Below, one piece after another: positions 1 to 6,785 of a stretch of DNA of 16,830 nt. Under the pieces are notes generated by a model that was not told the DNA's origin, made no database searches, and saw only the letters and a program-made list of their open reading frames with translations. Numbering within the stretch: the first letter of the stretch is position 1; every line of letters begins with the position of its first letter. Both the position numbers and the translations under genes were made by a program. The DNA is from UBA11540 sp003445125 (GTDB lineage Bacteria; Bacillota; Clostridia; Oscillospirales; Ruminococcaceae). The DNA is taken from the NCBI GenBank assembly GCA_937899435.1, contig CALBQG010000054.1, positions 1 to 16,830 of the forward strand. The letters are read 5' to 3'.

Positions 1-6
1 CCACAA

Positions 7-168
7 TCAAAGATCGTCCTGATCCTGAACCGGTTTTTCGTGCGGATCAACAGGTTTTCCCGTGTAACTTCCGTTCGGATCGGTTTTCAGTGTTTCGCGA
101 TCAACCATTGCATTGATGACGGCATTGACGCGGGGCGAATTGTTCACCCCTTTTTTGGAATCGGGCAT
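7..168 (-). CDS. Small conserved-looking protein of unknown function, 53 aa
   Basis: An ATG with a strong ribosome site (AAAGGAG, 8 nt upstream) opens a 53-codon frame ending in TGA. The product is soluble and polar, with no signal peptide or membrane segment. The N-terminal part (about residues 10-28) could form a short helix. The C-terminal half is rich in Pro, Asp and Lys, including DPNGSYTG at 30-37 and an acidic end, DQDDL. It has no catalytic or metal-binding motif that I recognise. It lies 60 nt downstream of the DHHW-type gene on the same strand and may be the last gene of that operon, although a separate promoter in the gap cannot be excluded. Codon use resembles its neighbours. I am confident that it is a real gene because of the ribosome site and intact frame; the function is unknown. 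Confidence 0.72.
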   Translation of the reverse strand: MPDSKKGVNNSPRVNAVINAMVDRETLKTDPNGSYTGKPVDPHEKPVQDQDDL

Positions 169-228
169 TTTCTATACTCCTTTACAAACGGCGTACCGTT
201 AGTATAAGCGAAAGTCCCGAATCTATAC

Positions 229-1272
229 CTATAAATTCAACCGATCAAGAAAATCAAAATCTACCGTTCCGAAGGTTTCTACACTGAAAAGAAACAAAAT
301 TTGGTCGTAATCATCCAAAGTCGGAACGGGTGAATAATCGGATTTGCTCACAAACGGATTCCAGACAGCAATCTCCGAATAATGGTCTACAAGAAACGAT
401 GCTAAAGATTGTGCCGTATGATCGGCGATGATCAGAATTTTTCCGTTTTTTACCGACTGATTCTTAATTTCCGTAATCGGAAAAGAGCCCGGATAGCAAA
501 GAGAAAGGTTTTGCGTTTGTCGGATAAAAATATCATTACGAACCGCCCGTTTCCCATCGGAATCATAGACCGTTGTTTCGATATTTCCCAGGCGGAAATT
601 GTTTCGGTAAAACGTCACGGAATCCGCGGGTACTTGTCGGTATCCGGTTTTTTCCATCAATTCACCGTAAAAATCCGTGTCGTAGTATTCAATACTGTAG
701 CTTTCGAGTTCCTGAGGATAAAAACCGAGACGGGGGCACAAGGCACGGTAAAGGTAATATCCTCCGAGCGGAGTAAGATTGTCGGAGGTACGATAATAAA
801 TTTCCTTTCCGCCGTTGGCAATGAGTGTATCATACGAACGAACCACACTGGAATACCCCGTGATTTCCGCGTAAACCTCATCCATATATTTATTCTGATC
901 CCATATTTTGGCGTATTTCGGCAGTTTGTTCTGAAGAATTACATTGGCAGTCGGAATCAGCATCGTACACACGGGGACCGTAACGGTTGATGAGACGGTT
1001 TTAATCATTTCTTCATTGTGCTGCGTGGTGGATTCGTCGGGCGTTTCAGTGATTTTAATCAGTGCATCATCGGAAATATAAACCCCGTTTTGCTCCTTTA
1101 TCCCGATAAAACGATCGATGATAGCGCGAGCTTCGGCAAAAAAGTTTTCCTCCCAAAGCATTGTCGGCAAGCGGTTGAAATCGCCGTCCATGACCGCGAG
1201 AACAACGGTTGAAAGTGACAAAAAGAAAAGCACGAAAGCAAACACAACGGCAAAGAATTTATTGGAAGTCAA
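229..1272 (-). CDS. DHHW/AlgX-like SGNH-fold protein with degenerate catalytic motifs
   Basis: This 347-residue protein resembles the DHHW family (AlgJ/AlgX-like SGNH hydrolase fold), the usual partner of MBOAT acyltransferases in O-acetylating extracellular or envelope polysaccharides. One N-terminal hydrophobic segment (about residues 5-27) suggests a membrane-anchored extracytoplasmic protein. Family landmarks are present: NGVYIS (62-67), IPTANVIL (106-113), DQNKYMDEV (125-133), YYRT...TPLGGYY (159-173) and a closing LDRLNL. However, the diagnostic DHHW tetrad reads SDNL (163-166), and the KDSYA-type nucleophile block reads ADHTA (283-287), with His285 in place of Ser. The start is TTG, supported by AAAGGGGAG 7 nt upstream and by the membrane segment; the next ATG (Met28) would remove it. 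The stop is TAG. It follows the MBOAT gene by 15 nt. The fold assignment is fairly secure; loss of catalysis is inferred. Confidence 0.8.
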   Translation of the reverse strand: MTSNKFFAVVFAFVLFFLSLSTVVLAVMDGDFNRLPTMLWEENFFAEARAIIDRFIGIKEQNGVYISDDALIKITETPDESTTQHNEEMIKTVSSTVTVPVCTMLIPTANVILQNKLPKYAKIWDQNKYMDEVYAEITGYSSVVRSYDTLIANGGKEIYYRTSDNLTPLGGYYLYRALCPRLGFYPQELESYSIEYYDTDFYGELMEKTGYRQVPADSVTFYRNNFRLGNIETTVYDSDGKRAVRNDIFIRQTQNLSLCYPGSFPITEIKNQSVKNGKILIIADHTAQSLASFLVDHYSEIAVWNPFVSKSDYSPVPTLDDYDQILFLFSVETFGTVDFDFLDRLNL

Positions 1273-1279
1273 AGCCTAT

Positions 1280-1288
1280 CTCCCCTTT
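1280..1288 (-). promoter_or_regulatory. Ribosome binding site supporting a TTG start
   Basis: AAAGGGGAG lies 7 nt before the TTG at 1272 and overlaps the end of the upstream MBOAT gene. It decides the start of the DHHW-like gene, because no ATG lies nearby. Confidence 0.7.
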
Positions 1289-2589
1289 CAGATCATATAC
1301 GCAGTACATAAAAACAGCAGGAGCAGATGAAACAACGAATACAGTATGATATACACCGGCGAATGTTTGTGTTGAAACCACTTGTGGATTTTCTTACCGA
1401 AATCAAAGAGCATGAACACTGAAATAAAAATAAACACCGCATATTCTCTTGTGTAGAAACGAAGCGTCTGATCGACGACAGCGATGTCTTTTAAACGGAA
1501 CATCGCCGAAATCATATTCACGCTTTCCGTCAATGACGAGCCGGAAAAGAGGACAAATCCGAAAAGTAAAACGGTGTAGGTCAAAACAGTACGCAAAACA
1601 ACAAAGAATTTGTTTTTTGTTTTTCCGAAAATCAACGGTTCAATCAACAATGCCGCAGTAAAAAACAAAGCGGTCAGCACTTTATTCAGAGAAAAGCCGT
1701 ACCACAAAGTAGTTGCCATTGCAGCACAAAGCACTGCCAGCGACATTCCAAAAACGCCGCTGCGATTTCCGCCGAGCGGAATATAAATATACTTTCTTGA
1801 AAATTCGTGAAGAGACACATGAAATCTCCGGAAAAACTCTTTGAGCGATGTGGAAGTGAAGGGCGAAAGGAAACCGGAAGTAGTTTTGAATCCAAGCATC
1901 CGGCAAATGCCCTGCGCCATTTGTGCATAACCGAAAAGAAGGTAATACAGTGCCAATGCGGAGCAAATCGTCCATGTCCAGGCACCAAATACGGTTTCAG
2001 GTTCACAGGACAGCTTTTGTGCTAAATCAGACAAAGTGTCCGCGAGAAAAATTTTCTTGAATAGTCCGTATACAAAAAGAGAGGCGCCGCTTCCGAAAAG
2101 GTTGAGATTTTTTCGACTGTGACGGATGGAAAACGACAAATCGGCGTAAGTATTGATCGGACCGTAGGTTAAACACGGAAAACAAAGAACCGTTGCATAA
2201 AAGAAAAACGGATTCTTGACCGAAGGTATTTTCTTTCGATAGAGATCGAAAATGTACGTCAGTTTTACCAATGCGATAACCGAAACGCCGAAAATGGTAG
2301 GAAGATGTTGTGTGAATTGTGAAAACGCAAAAGTGCCGACATTCAGCAAAACCGACAGCACTACAAAAAAAGTCCGCACCGATGGCTTTTCGGTTTTTTC
2401 AAGAAAAATTCCAAGGAGATAGTCTGCTGCCGTAAACAGAAAAATCACCGGAAGCATCTGCGGCTGTATAAGGAGCAGTAACAGAATGTTGGCAATACTC
2501 AATAAAAACGGCTCGCATTTTGTGGGAATGAGGTAATTTAACAACAAAACTGCCGGCAAAAACAGATACACAAACCATATGCTGTCCAT
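1288..2589 (-). CDS. MBOAT-family O-acyltransferase homologue, catalytic His replaced by Tyr
   Basis: This 433-residue polytopic membrane protein belongs to the MBOAT family (AlgI/DltB-like), whose members move acyl groups across the membrane to polysaccharides or teichoic acids. About ten hydrophobic segments run through the sequence. Conserved blocks are visible: GPI at 143-145; a YSDMA-like block reading YAQMA (221-225); FFRRFHVSL (252-260), which keeps the first family His (257); and YIPLGGNRSG (269-278). The block that normally reads GLWHG and carries the invariant catalytic His reads TLWYG (295-299), so that His is Tyr297. The ATG start has AAGGAGG 6 nt upstream, abutting the rnmV stop. 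The downstream DHHW-like gene is its expected partner. Family membership is secure. Substrate and activity are unknown, and the missing His argues against ordinary acyl transfer. Confidence 0.88.
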   Translation of the reverse strand: MDSIWFVYLFLPAVLLLNYLIPTKCEPFLLSIANILLLLLIQPQMLPVIFLFTAADYLLGIFLEKTEKPSVRTFFVVLSVLLNVGTFAFSQFTQHLPTIFGVSVIALVKLTYIFDLYRKKIPSVKNPFFFYATVLCFPCLTYGPINTYADLSFSIRHSRKNLNLFGSGASLFVYGLFKKIFLADTLSDLAQKLSCEPETVFGAWTWTICSALALYYLLFGYAQMAQGICRMLGFKTTSGFLSPFTSTSLKEFFRRFHVSLHEFSRKYIYIPLGGNRSGVFGMSLAVLCAAMATTLWYGFSLNKVLTALFFTAALLIEPLIFGKTKNKFFVVLRTVLTYTVLLFGFVLFSGSSLTESVNMISAMFRLKDIAVVDQTLRFYTREYAVFIFISVFMLFDFGKKIHKWFQHKHSPVYIILYSLFHLLLLFLCTAYMI

Positions 2590-2600
2590 AGAGCACCTCC

Positions 2601-3179
2601 TTATAAATTGTGTACAGCTTTCACAAATTCATCATAAGTCATCAAACGATTCAGTACTTCCACCAACGCGCGGCTGTTCATCCGAGCGGGCAGTCCGAGC
2701 GAAATCAAAAAGTCACGGCGGCGCTTCGCGGAATCCTTTCCCCCACTCAAACCAAAGGTGTAAAGATCGTAGGAGGAAATCTTTTGTGAAGTATTTTCGG
2801 ACAAATTCGACGCAGTAAAGCGTCTCAATGCCTCGATGAGTACCGCATCTTCCACACCCTCCACACCGAGCAATCCCTCTTTTGACGGCTCCGCTTTGCG
2901 CTTTTCTTTTCCGGATATGCCCGGAATATACACGTGAGTAATCTGTTCTTTCGGGATCACCGACCCCAGAAAAGCGCGGATTTTGAAACCGGCAGCATCG
3001 GAATCCGTAAGAATCAACAATCCGTTTTTTTCCGCCAATACCTTCAGCATCTGCAATTTTTCCTGATCCTTGAAAATCCGAAATCCTTCTGTCGGAATGA
3101 TCAGAGCATCCACAAGAGCGGAGAGCTTAATCAGATCATATTTTCCTTCCACCACAACGGTTTGCTTTATGTGTATCAA
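2601..3179 (-). CDS. rnmV: Ribonuclease M5, 5S rRNA maturase
   Basis: RNase M5 trims 5S rRNA precursor to its mature ends in Gram-positive bacteria, acting on 5S rRNA bound by ribosomal protein uL18. The 192-residue length is typical. The N-terminal Toprim domain carries the glutamate motif VVEGKYD (Glu11) and the acidic metal-binding motif DSDAAG (Asp59, Asp61). The block around residues 110-125 (KRKAEPSKEGLLGVEGVED) is characteristic of RNase M5. The start is TTG, which overlaps the holA stop (TTGA); AAAGGAAG lies about 10 nt upstream. No ATG is available before residue 44, so TTG is needed to keep the Toprim glutamate. In many Firmicutes rnmV sits beside the rRNA dimethylase gene; here it follows holA and precedes the MBOAT pair. 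The assignment is firm. Confidence 0.93.
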   Translation of the reverse strand: MIHIKQTVVVEGKYDLIKLSALVDALIIPTEGFRIFKDQEKLQMLKVLAEKNGLLILTDSDAAGFKIRAFLGSVIPKEQITHVYIPGISGKEKRKAEPSKEGLLGVEGVEDAVLIEALRRFTASNLSENTSQKISSYDLYTFGLSGGKDSAKRRRDFLISLGLPARMNSRALVEVLNRLMTYDEFVKAVHNL

Positions 3180-4222
3180 GAGCGTTTAACTTCCTTTGCA
3201 AGAAAAATCTGTGTAATCAATTGTTCCAGCACAAGATATTTATCCGTACTTCCCGATTTCAACTCAAGATCTGCCTGTTTGATCATAAGAATACATTTTT
3301 GCAGATACAAATCCCGATATTGGTATGCCGCGCGGTACGCATTATCCACCCGGAATCCCATGGTACTTCGGTAACCGAAGTCGTTTTTAATGTCATCCGC
3401 GGTTTTTCCCGCGTTTCTTCCGACCAAAGCACGGTAATAATCCAGAAATGCCGCACTCAGTTCTCCCAAAACGGCAATCGGTTCTTCTTTCTGCATTTTC
3501 AGGCGGTTGAGTCGTTGAAATGCTCCTTCATAATCACCGGAAAAAATGCACTTTGTCAGTTCAAAAACCGTAGAAGCAAGGTAAAGCGAAAACAAGGCGT
3601 CGATATCGTCACTTTCAATTTCTCCACCCGGTTTATAGGCACACAGTTTTTCAATTTCGTGATCCATGATTTCAAAATCACCGTTTGCTTTTTCCGCAAT
3701 CCGCGAAGCATTCGGACGCGATATGGTGCACCCCAGATCTTTGACTCGTTGCAAAACGAAGCCTTGCGTGCCGTTTTTTTGGGTTTTGTTCGACAAAAAA
3801 GCCTCACAACCGAATTTTGAGATTTTGTCGGCAATCTTTTTGGTTTTCGGCTTTTTGATGTCAAAATCATCCGAAATGCAGTAGAAAATCAGCGTGGTGA
3901 ATTCCGGCAAATCTTCAATCGTGTCCGACAAAAGCTGTGCATCTTTATCGCTGAGCTGTGCAAACGGAAGATCGACTACGCAAACACATTTTTTTTCGCA
4001 CAAAAACGGTGCCGTGATACACCCGTTATGAATTGCTTCAACGTCCATGTTCTGATCATCAAAGCGCAGCAGAGAAAAATCCGAAGGATCCTTCCCCACG
4101 GTTGACAGAATGATCTCCTGATAGGCTTTTCTTTTATAAAAATCGTTATCGCCGTACAAAAGAAACAGATGGCAGCCGCTTTTCAGACAAGCGGCAAAAT
4201 CTTTGTAATCTGTGATTTTCAT
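3176..4222 (-). CDS. holA: DNA polymerase III delta subunit
   Basis: The delta subunit opens the beta sliding clamp as part of the clamp-loader complex during chromosome replication. The 348-residue product has the usual length. Its N-terminus, LFLLYGDNDFYKRKAYQEI (about 18-36), is the expected opening of the degenerate AAA+ domain, which does not bind ATP in delta. The C-terminal helical collar domain includes the typical stretch VLGELSAAFLDYYR and ends in helices with LELKSG. I chose the ATG at 4222 because GGGAGG lies 9 nt upstream and the similarity to HolA begins there; a longer frame to 4339 only reads through the end of comEC. One base separates it from the comEC stop, and it overlaps the rnmV start by 4 nt, which implies translational coupling. 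The comEC-holA order is common in Firmicutes. Confidence 0.92.
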   Translation of the reverse strand: MKITDYKDFAACLKSGCHLFLLYGDNDFYKRKAYQEIILSTVGKDPSDFSLLRFDDQNMDVEAIHNGCITAPFLCEKKCVCVVDLPFAQLSDKDAQLLSDTIEDLPEFTTLIFYCISDDFDIKKPKTKKIADKISKFGCEAFLSNKTQKNGTQGFVLQRVKDLGCTISRPNASRIAEKANGDFEIMDHEIEKLCAYKPGGEIESDDIDALFSLYLASTVFELTKCIFSGDYEGAFQRLNRLKMQKEEPIAVLGELSAAFLDYYRALVGRNAGKTADDIKNDFGYRSTMGFRVDNAYRAAYQYRDLYLQKCILMIKQADLELKSGSTDKYLVLEQLITQIFLAKEVKRS

Positions 4223-4223
4223 A

Positions 4224-6413
4224 TCAATTAACCTCCCGCACACTGTATTCGTTCTCGTTGACTGTGAAAAGAATTTCCATATCTTCATCGAGATAACCGA
4301 GATATCTTGCCAGTCCGACGGTTTTCGGACGCATTTCATGAAAAGTTTCGGGATTGGTTAAAAGTACATAGGACAATTTTAAATGTTCAGATCCATTCGG
4401 AACGGAATTTCCGACGAGAAGAATGTCGGCATCCTTGCACGCACGATATTGGTTGTACAGATCGAAAGCACCGCGGTTGAGATTGAACTCCACTTGGTCG
4501 ACGCGCATCAGAATGTCCGTCGTTTCTCCGTATTCATATATTTCAAACTTCACACGCCCCATAGAGGCTTTCAATCCATTTTCCAGTGAATACAGGCTGC
4601 ACTCCGTGTTTTCAAGAGCTTCAACAACCGTAGAGTCGGTGCTTTTCTTATTGTATATCACCGTGGGAATTTTATAATTTTTGATAAAATTCAACAACGA
4701 GACACGTCCGGCATATTCCGGAACAATGAGAAGATCAACTTCCGTGACACAGGCACGTGTCAAAGCGGATTGCAGACCGTACACATCAGCATTTGTTTTA
4801 ATATCGCAAACAACGGCATATTGCCCGCGTGAATTGACAAGCACACAGCCGTTGTTTCCCGCCGGCGCCACACGAACGGAAACCGATTCGGAATCAATGA
4901 CATTATAGCAAAAAGCCGTAGAAAATAAAAGTATCAGCGAAAGCAGACCTGCGGTCAGAAACGGTTTCGGTTTTTGCCGATCCAGTGCGGCAATCAGCAA
5001 AAGAACCGCCGTAGCCAGTACCCAAAGAGAAAGAAACGGGAAACGTATGTCAATCAACGCATACTTAAAGCCCGCAAACCATCGACAAATGCGTGTAAAA
5101 AGAATGGTGCTGACATCCGCGACAAACCCTGGGAGGCACGCGGCACCGGAAATGATCGGACAACATCCGATCAGCGTAGCAAAAAAAGCGAAGAACAGAA
5201 TGATCGGCATCAGAAGCGCCGCGGGGATATTGGCAAAAATACCGACCGTGGAGAATGTTTTGAAAACGTAAAGGTACATCGGAATCAGCGCGATGTTTGC
5301 ACATATGCTCACAAGAAACGCATTCAGAGGAAAAAGAAGCTTTTGGACAAACCGTTTTTGTTTTCTCCGAAAGGCTTCAAATCTACCTATAATCGGTTTA
5401 TTGAGAACAATAATACCCAAAGTGCTGATAAGGGAAAGCTGCAATGAAGTATCCGCCGCAACTCCCGGGTTAAACAAACACATGATCAGGCAAGCGGCAC
5501 CCACGGATGTCAGTGCATCGTAATCCTGAAACAACAGCATGGCAAAATAAAGGATCATTGCCATAATGCCCGCACGGACAACCGATCGCTCAATTCCCGT
5601 GAGCGTCATATAGAACAACGTGAATACAAACGCCACTGCTGCAGCTTTTCGTTCATTCCAGAATTTCAAAAGCAAAAACAGGATTTGTCCGAGAATTGAC
5701 AGATGCATACCCGAAATCGCAAGCACATGGCTCATCCCCGCACGGCGGAAGACAGATGTTACATCATCCGAAAGCATTCGCCGATCACCTAATGTGATTG
5801 CCGAAATAAACCCTACGGTGCTTCGGTGAAACACGCCTTGCTGTACCTTCAGAATTTTATTTCGCAAGCTGAAGAACATACTCTCAAGAAATCCAGCCTT
5901 TACGGTATCATCGCGAAACATGCCCGCAGGTGCTGTCGCAGACAAGAAGCAGCCTGCCGACAGACAACGTGTCTGTTGATATGTTTTTTCCAAAGAATCC
6001 ATATGTACAAGGGTCAGTTCGGTTGTGTAGGATTCCCCGACTTCCACAAACGGCGTGCCATATTCCCAAATATAAATCTTAACGGACTGCCCATCGATTT
6101 TTCCTTTAAACACATAGCCGTCATCATCCACGTGACTGACATAGCCGCACACCTTTTGCGTTTCTCCGTCGTACGGTTTGAACTTTTCCACCACAAAACG
6201 TCTTTGCACGACAAACATTCCCGCCGCTACCGTAAAGGATACGAGAATGGTGGTGATTACTTTCAGATTCGCTTTTTTCCAAACGGCAATCAAAGCTGCC
6301 GAAATAATCAAAGCGGGAAAAAACAAGGCTACTGCAACAATACTTTTAAAATGAGAAAAAACCGCCAATGATGCAAAGACGGTAAATCCCACAATCATCA
6401 GCGGTCGTTTCAT
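4224..6413 (-). CDS. comEC: ComEC/Rec2 family DNA-uptake channel, degenerate C-terminal domain
   Basis: ComEC forms the inner-membrane channel that imports single-stranded DNA in natural transformation. The 729-residue protein has hydrophobic N-terminal segments, an OB-like extracytoplasmic region (about 75-150), and the competence domain with the hallmark GMSHVLAISGMHLSILG in its first half, followed by many membrane segments to about residue 500. The C-terminal region (about 507-729) corresponds to the metallo-beta-lactamase-like domain but lacks its signatures. The usual HxHxDH segment reads LIVPEYAGRV (562-571), and the Asp-Gly-Gly segment is replaced by CDIKTNAD (536-543). The ATG has TAGGAGGG 8 nt upstream. 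It lies 21 nt after the HIT gene and 1 nt before holA. No other competence genes are in the window, so uptake ability is unknown. The family call is secure; loss of the accessory hydrolase site is inferred from motifs. Confidence 0.9.
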   Translation of the reverse strand: MKRPLMIVGFTVFASLAVFSHFKSIVAVALFFPALIISAALIAVWKKANLKVITTILVSFTVAAGMFVVQRRFVVEKFKPYDGETQKVCGYVSHVDDDGYVFKGKIDGQSVKIYIWEYGTPFVEVGESYTTELTLVHMDSLEKTYQQTRCLSAGCFLSATAPAGMFRDDTVKAGFLESMFFSLRNKILKVQQGVFHRSTVGFISAITLGDRRMLSDDVTSVFRRAGMSHVLAISGMHLSILGQILFLLLKFWNERKAAAVAFVFTLFYMTLTGIERSVVRAGIMAMILYFAMLLFQDYDALTSVGAACLIMCLFNPGVAADTSLQLSLISTLGIIVLNKPIIGRFEAFRRKQKRFVQKLLFPLNAFLVSICANIALIPMYLYVFKTFSTVGIFANIPAALLMPIILFFAFFATLIGCCPIISGAACLPGFVADVSTILFTRICRWFAGFKYALIDIRFPFLSLWVLATAVLLLIAALDRQKPKPFLTAGLLSLILLFSTAFCYNVIDSESVSVRVAPAGNNGCVLVNSRGQYAVVCDIKTNADVYGLQSALTRACVTEVDLLIVPEYAGRVSLLNFIKNYKIPTVIYNKKSTDSTVVEALENTECSLYSLENGLKASMGRVKFEIYEYGETTDILMRVDQVEFNLNRGAFDLYNQYRACKDADILLVGNSVPNGSEHLKLSYVLLTNPETFHEMRPKTVGLARYLGYLDEDMEILFTVNENEYSVREVN
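4232..4237 (-). promoter_or_regulatory. Ribosome binding site of holA inside the end of comEC
   Basis: GGGAGG lies 9 nt upstream of the ATG at 4222 and within the last codons of comEC. It supports the short holA start and suggests coupled translation. Confidence 0.6.
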
Positions 6414-6434
6414 TGTTTAAACCCTCCTATAAAA

Positions 6435-6773
6435 TCAACCCGGAGGCCATTTAAGGCTTCGTTTTGCCAGTACATGGAAATGAAGATGCGGCACAGACTG
6501 CCCTCCGTCTTCCCCACAGTTGGTAACCACGCGGTATCCGTTGGTCAGCTGCAGTTTTTTTGCAATTTCGGCAATCACCTCGAAAACATGAGCCACAATG
6601 CTGCTGTTATCCGCTGTAATTGCATCCACACTTTCCAGATGCTGTTTCGGGATCACCAGAAAATGCACGGGTGCCTGAGGATCGATGTCGTAAAAGGCGA
6701 GCACACGGTCGTCCTCGTAAATCTTTTCAGAAGGTATTTCTCCGGCCGCAATGCGGCAGAAAAGACAATCCAT
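6435..6773 (-). CDS. HIT-family (HINT-like) nucleotide phosphoramidase/hydrolase
   Basis: HINT-type proteins hydrolyse the P-N bond of AMP-linked substrates such as aminoacyl-adenylates and adenosine phosphoramidates. The 112-residue cytosolic protein begins with CLFCRIAAGEIP (3-14), a common start with a Cys pair. It contains the HIT triad HLHFHVL (96-102, catalytic middle His98) after GEDGGQSVP, and ends in WPPG, all typical of the HINT branch. The ATG has GGAGG 6 nt upstream. It begins 12 nt after alaS and ends 21 nt before comEC, so it is very probably cotranscribed with both. Its position right after an aminoacyl-tRNA synthetase gene suits the known activity of HINT proteins on aminoacyl-AMP, but that link is an inference. 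Confidence 0.92.
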   Translation of the reverse strand: MDCLFCRIAAGEIPSEKIYEDDRVLAFYDIDPQAPVHFLVIPKQHLESVDAITADNSSIVAHVFEVIAEIAKKLQLTNGYRVVTNCGEDGGQSVPHLHFHVLAKRSLKWPPG

Positions 6774-6785
6774 GATAGTCCTCCG

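Noticed and set aside
110..114. Pfp GGNDS loop read as a lost active site (residues 110-114 of the gene at 12977-14191)
   Set aside because: Asp113 and Lys139 in PKTIDND fit pyrophosphate-type PFKs, so this is a donor-specificity variant and not a broken enzyme.
190..204. Small hairpin AACGG-TACG-CCGTT between the DHHW-like gene and the 53-aa gene, as a terminator
   Set aside because: The stem is only 5 bp, no T run follows, and the 53-aa gene has its own strong ribosome site just downstream.
2601..4222. rnmV and rqcH TTG starts as possible frameshift or annotation errors
   Set aside because: Both TTG codons sit exactly where family N-termini begin, and no suitable ATG is nearby. TTG starts are ordinary in this group.
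4223..4339. An N-terminal extension of holA to 4339
   Set aside because: The added residues translate the end of comEC in another frame, and a good ribosome site serves the ATG at 4222.
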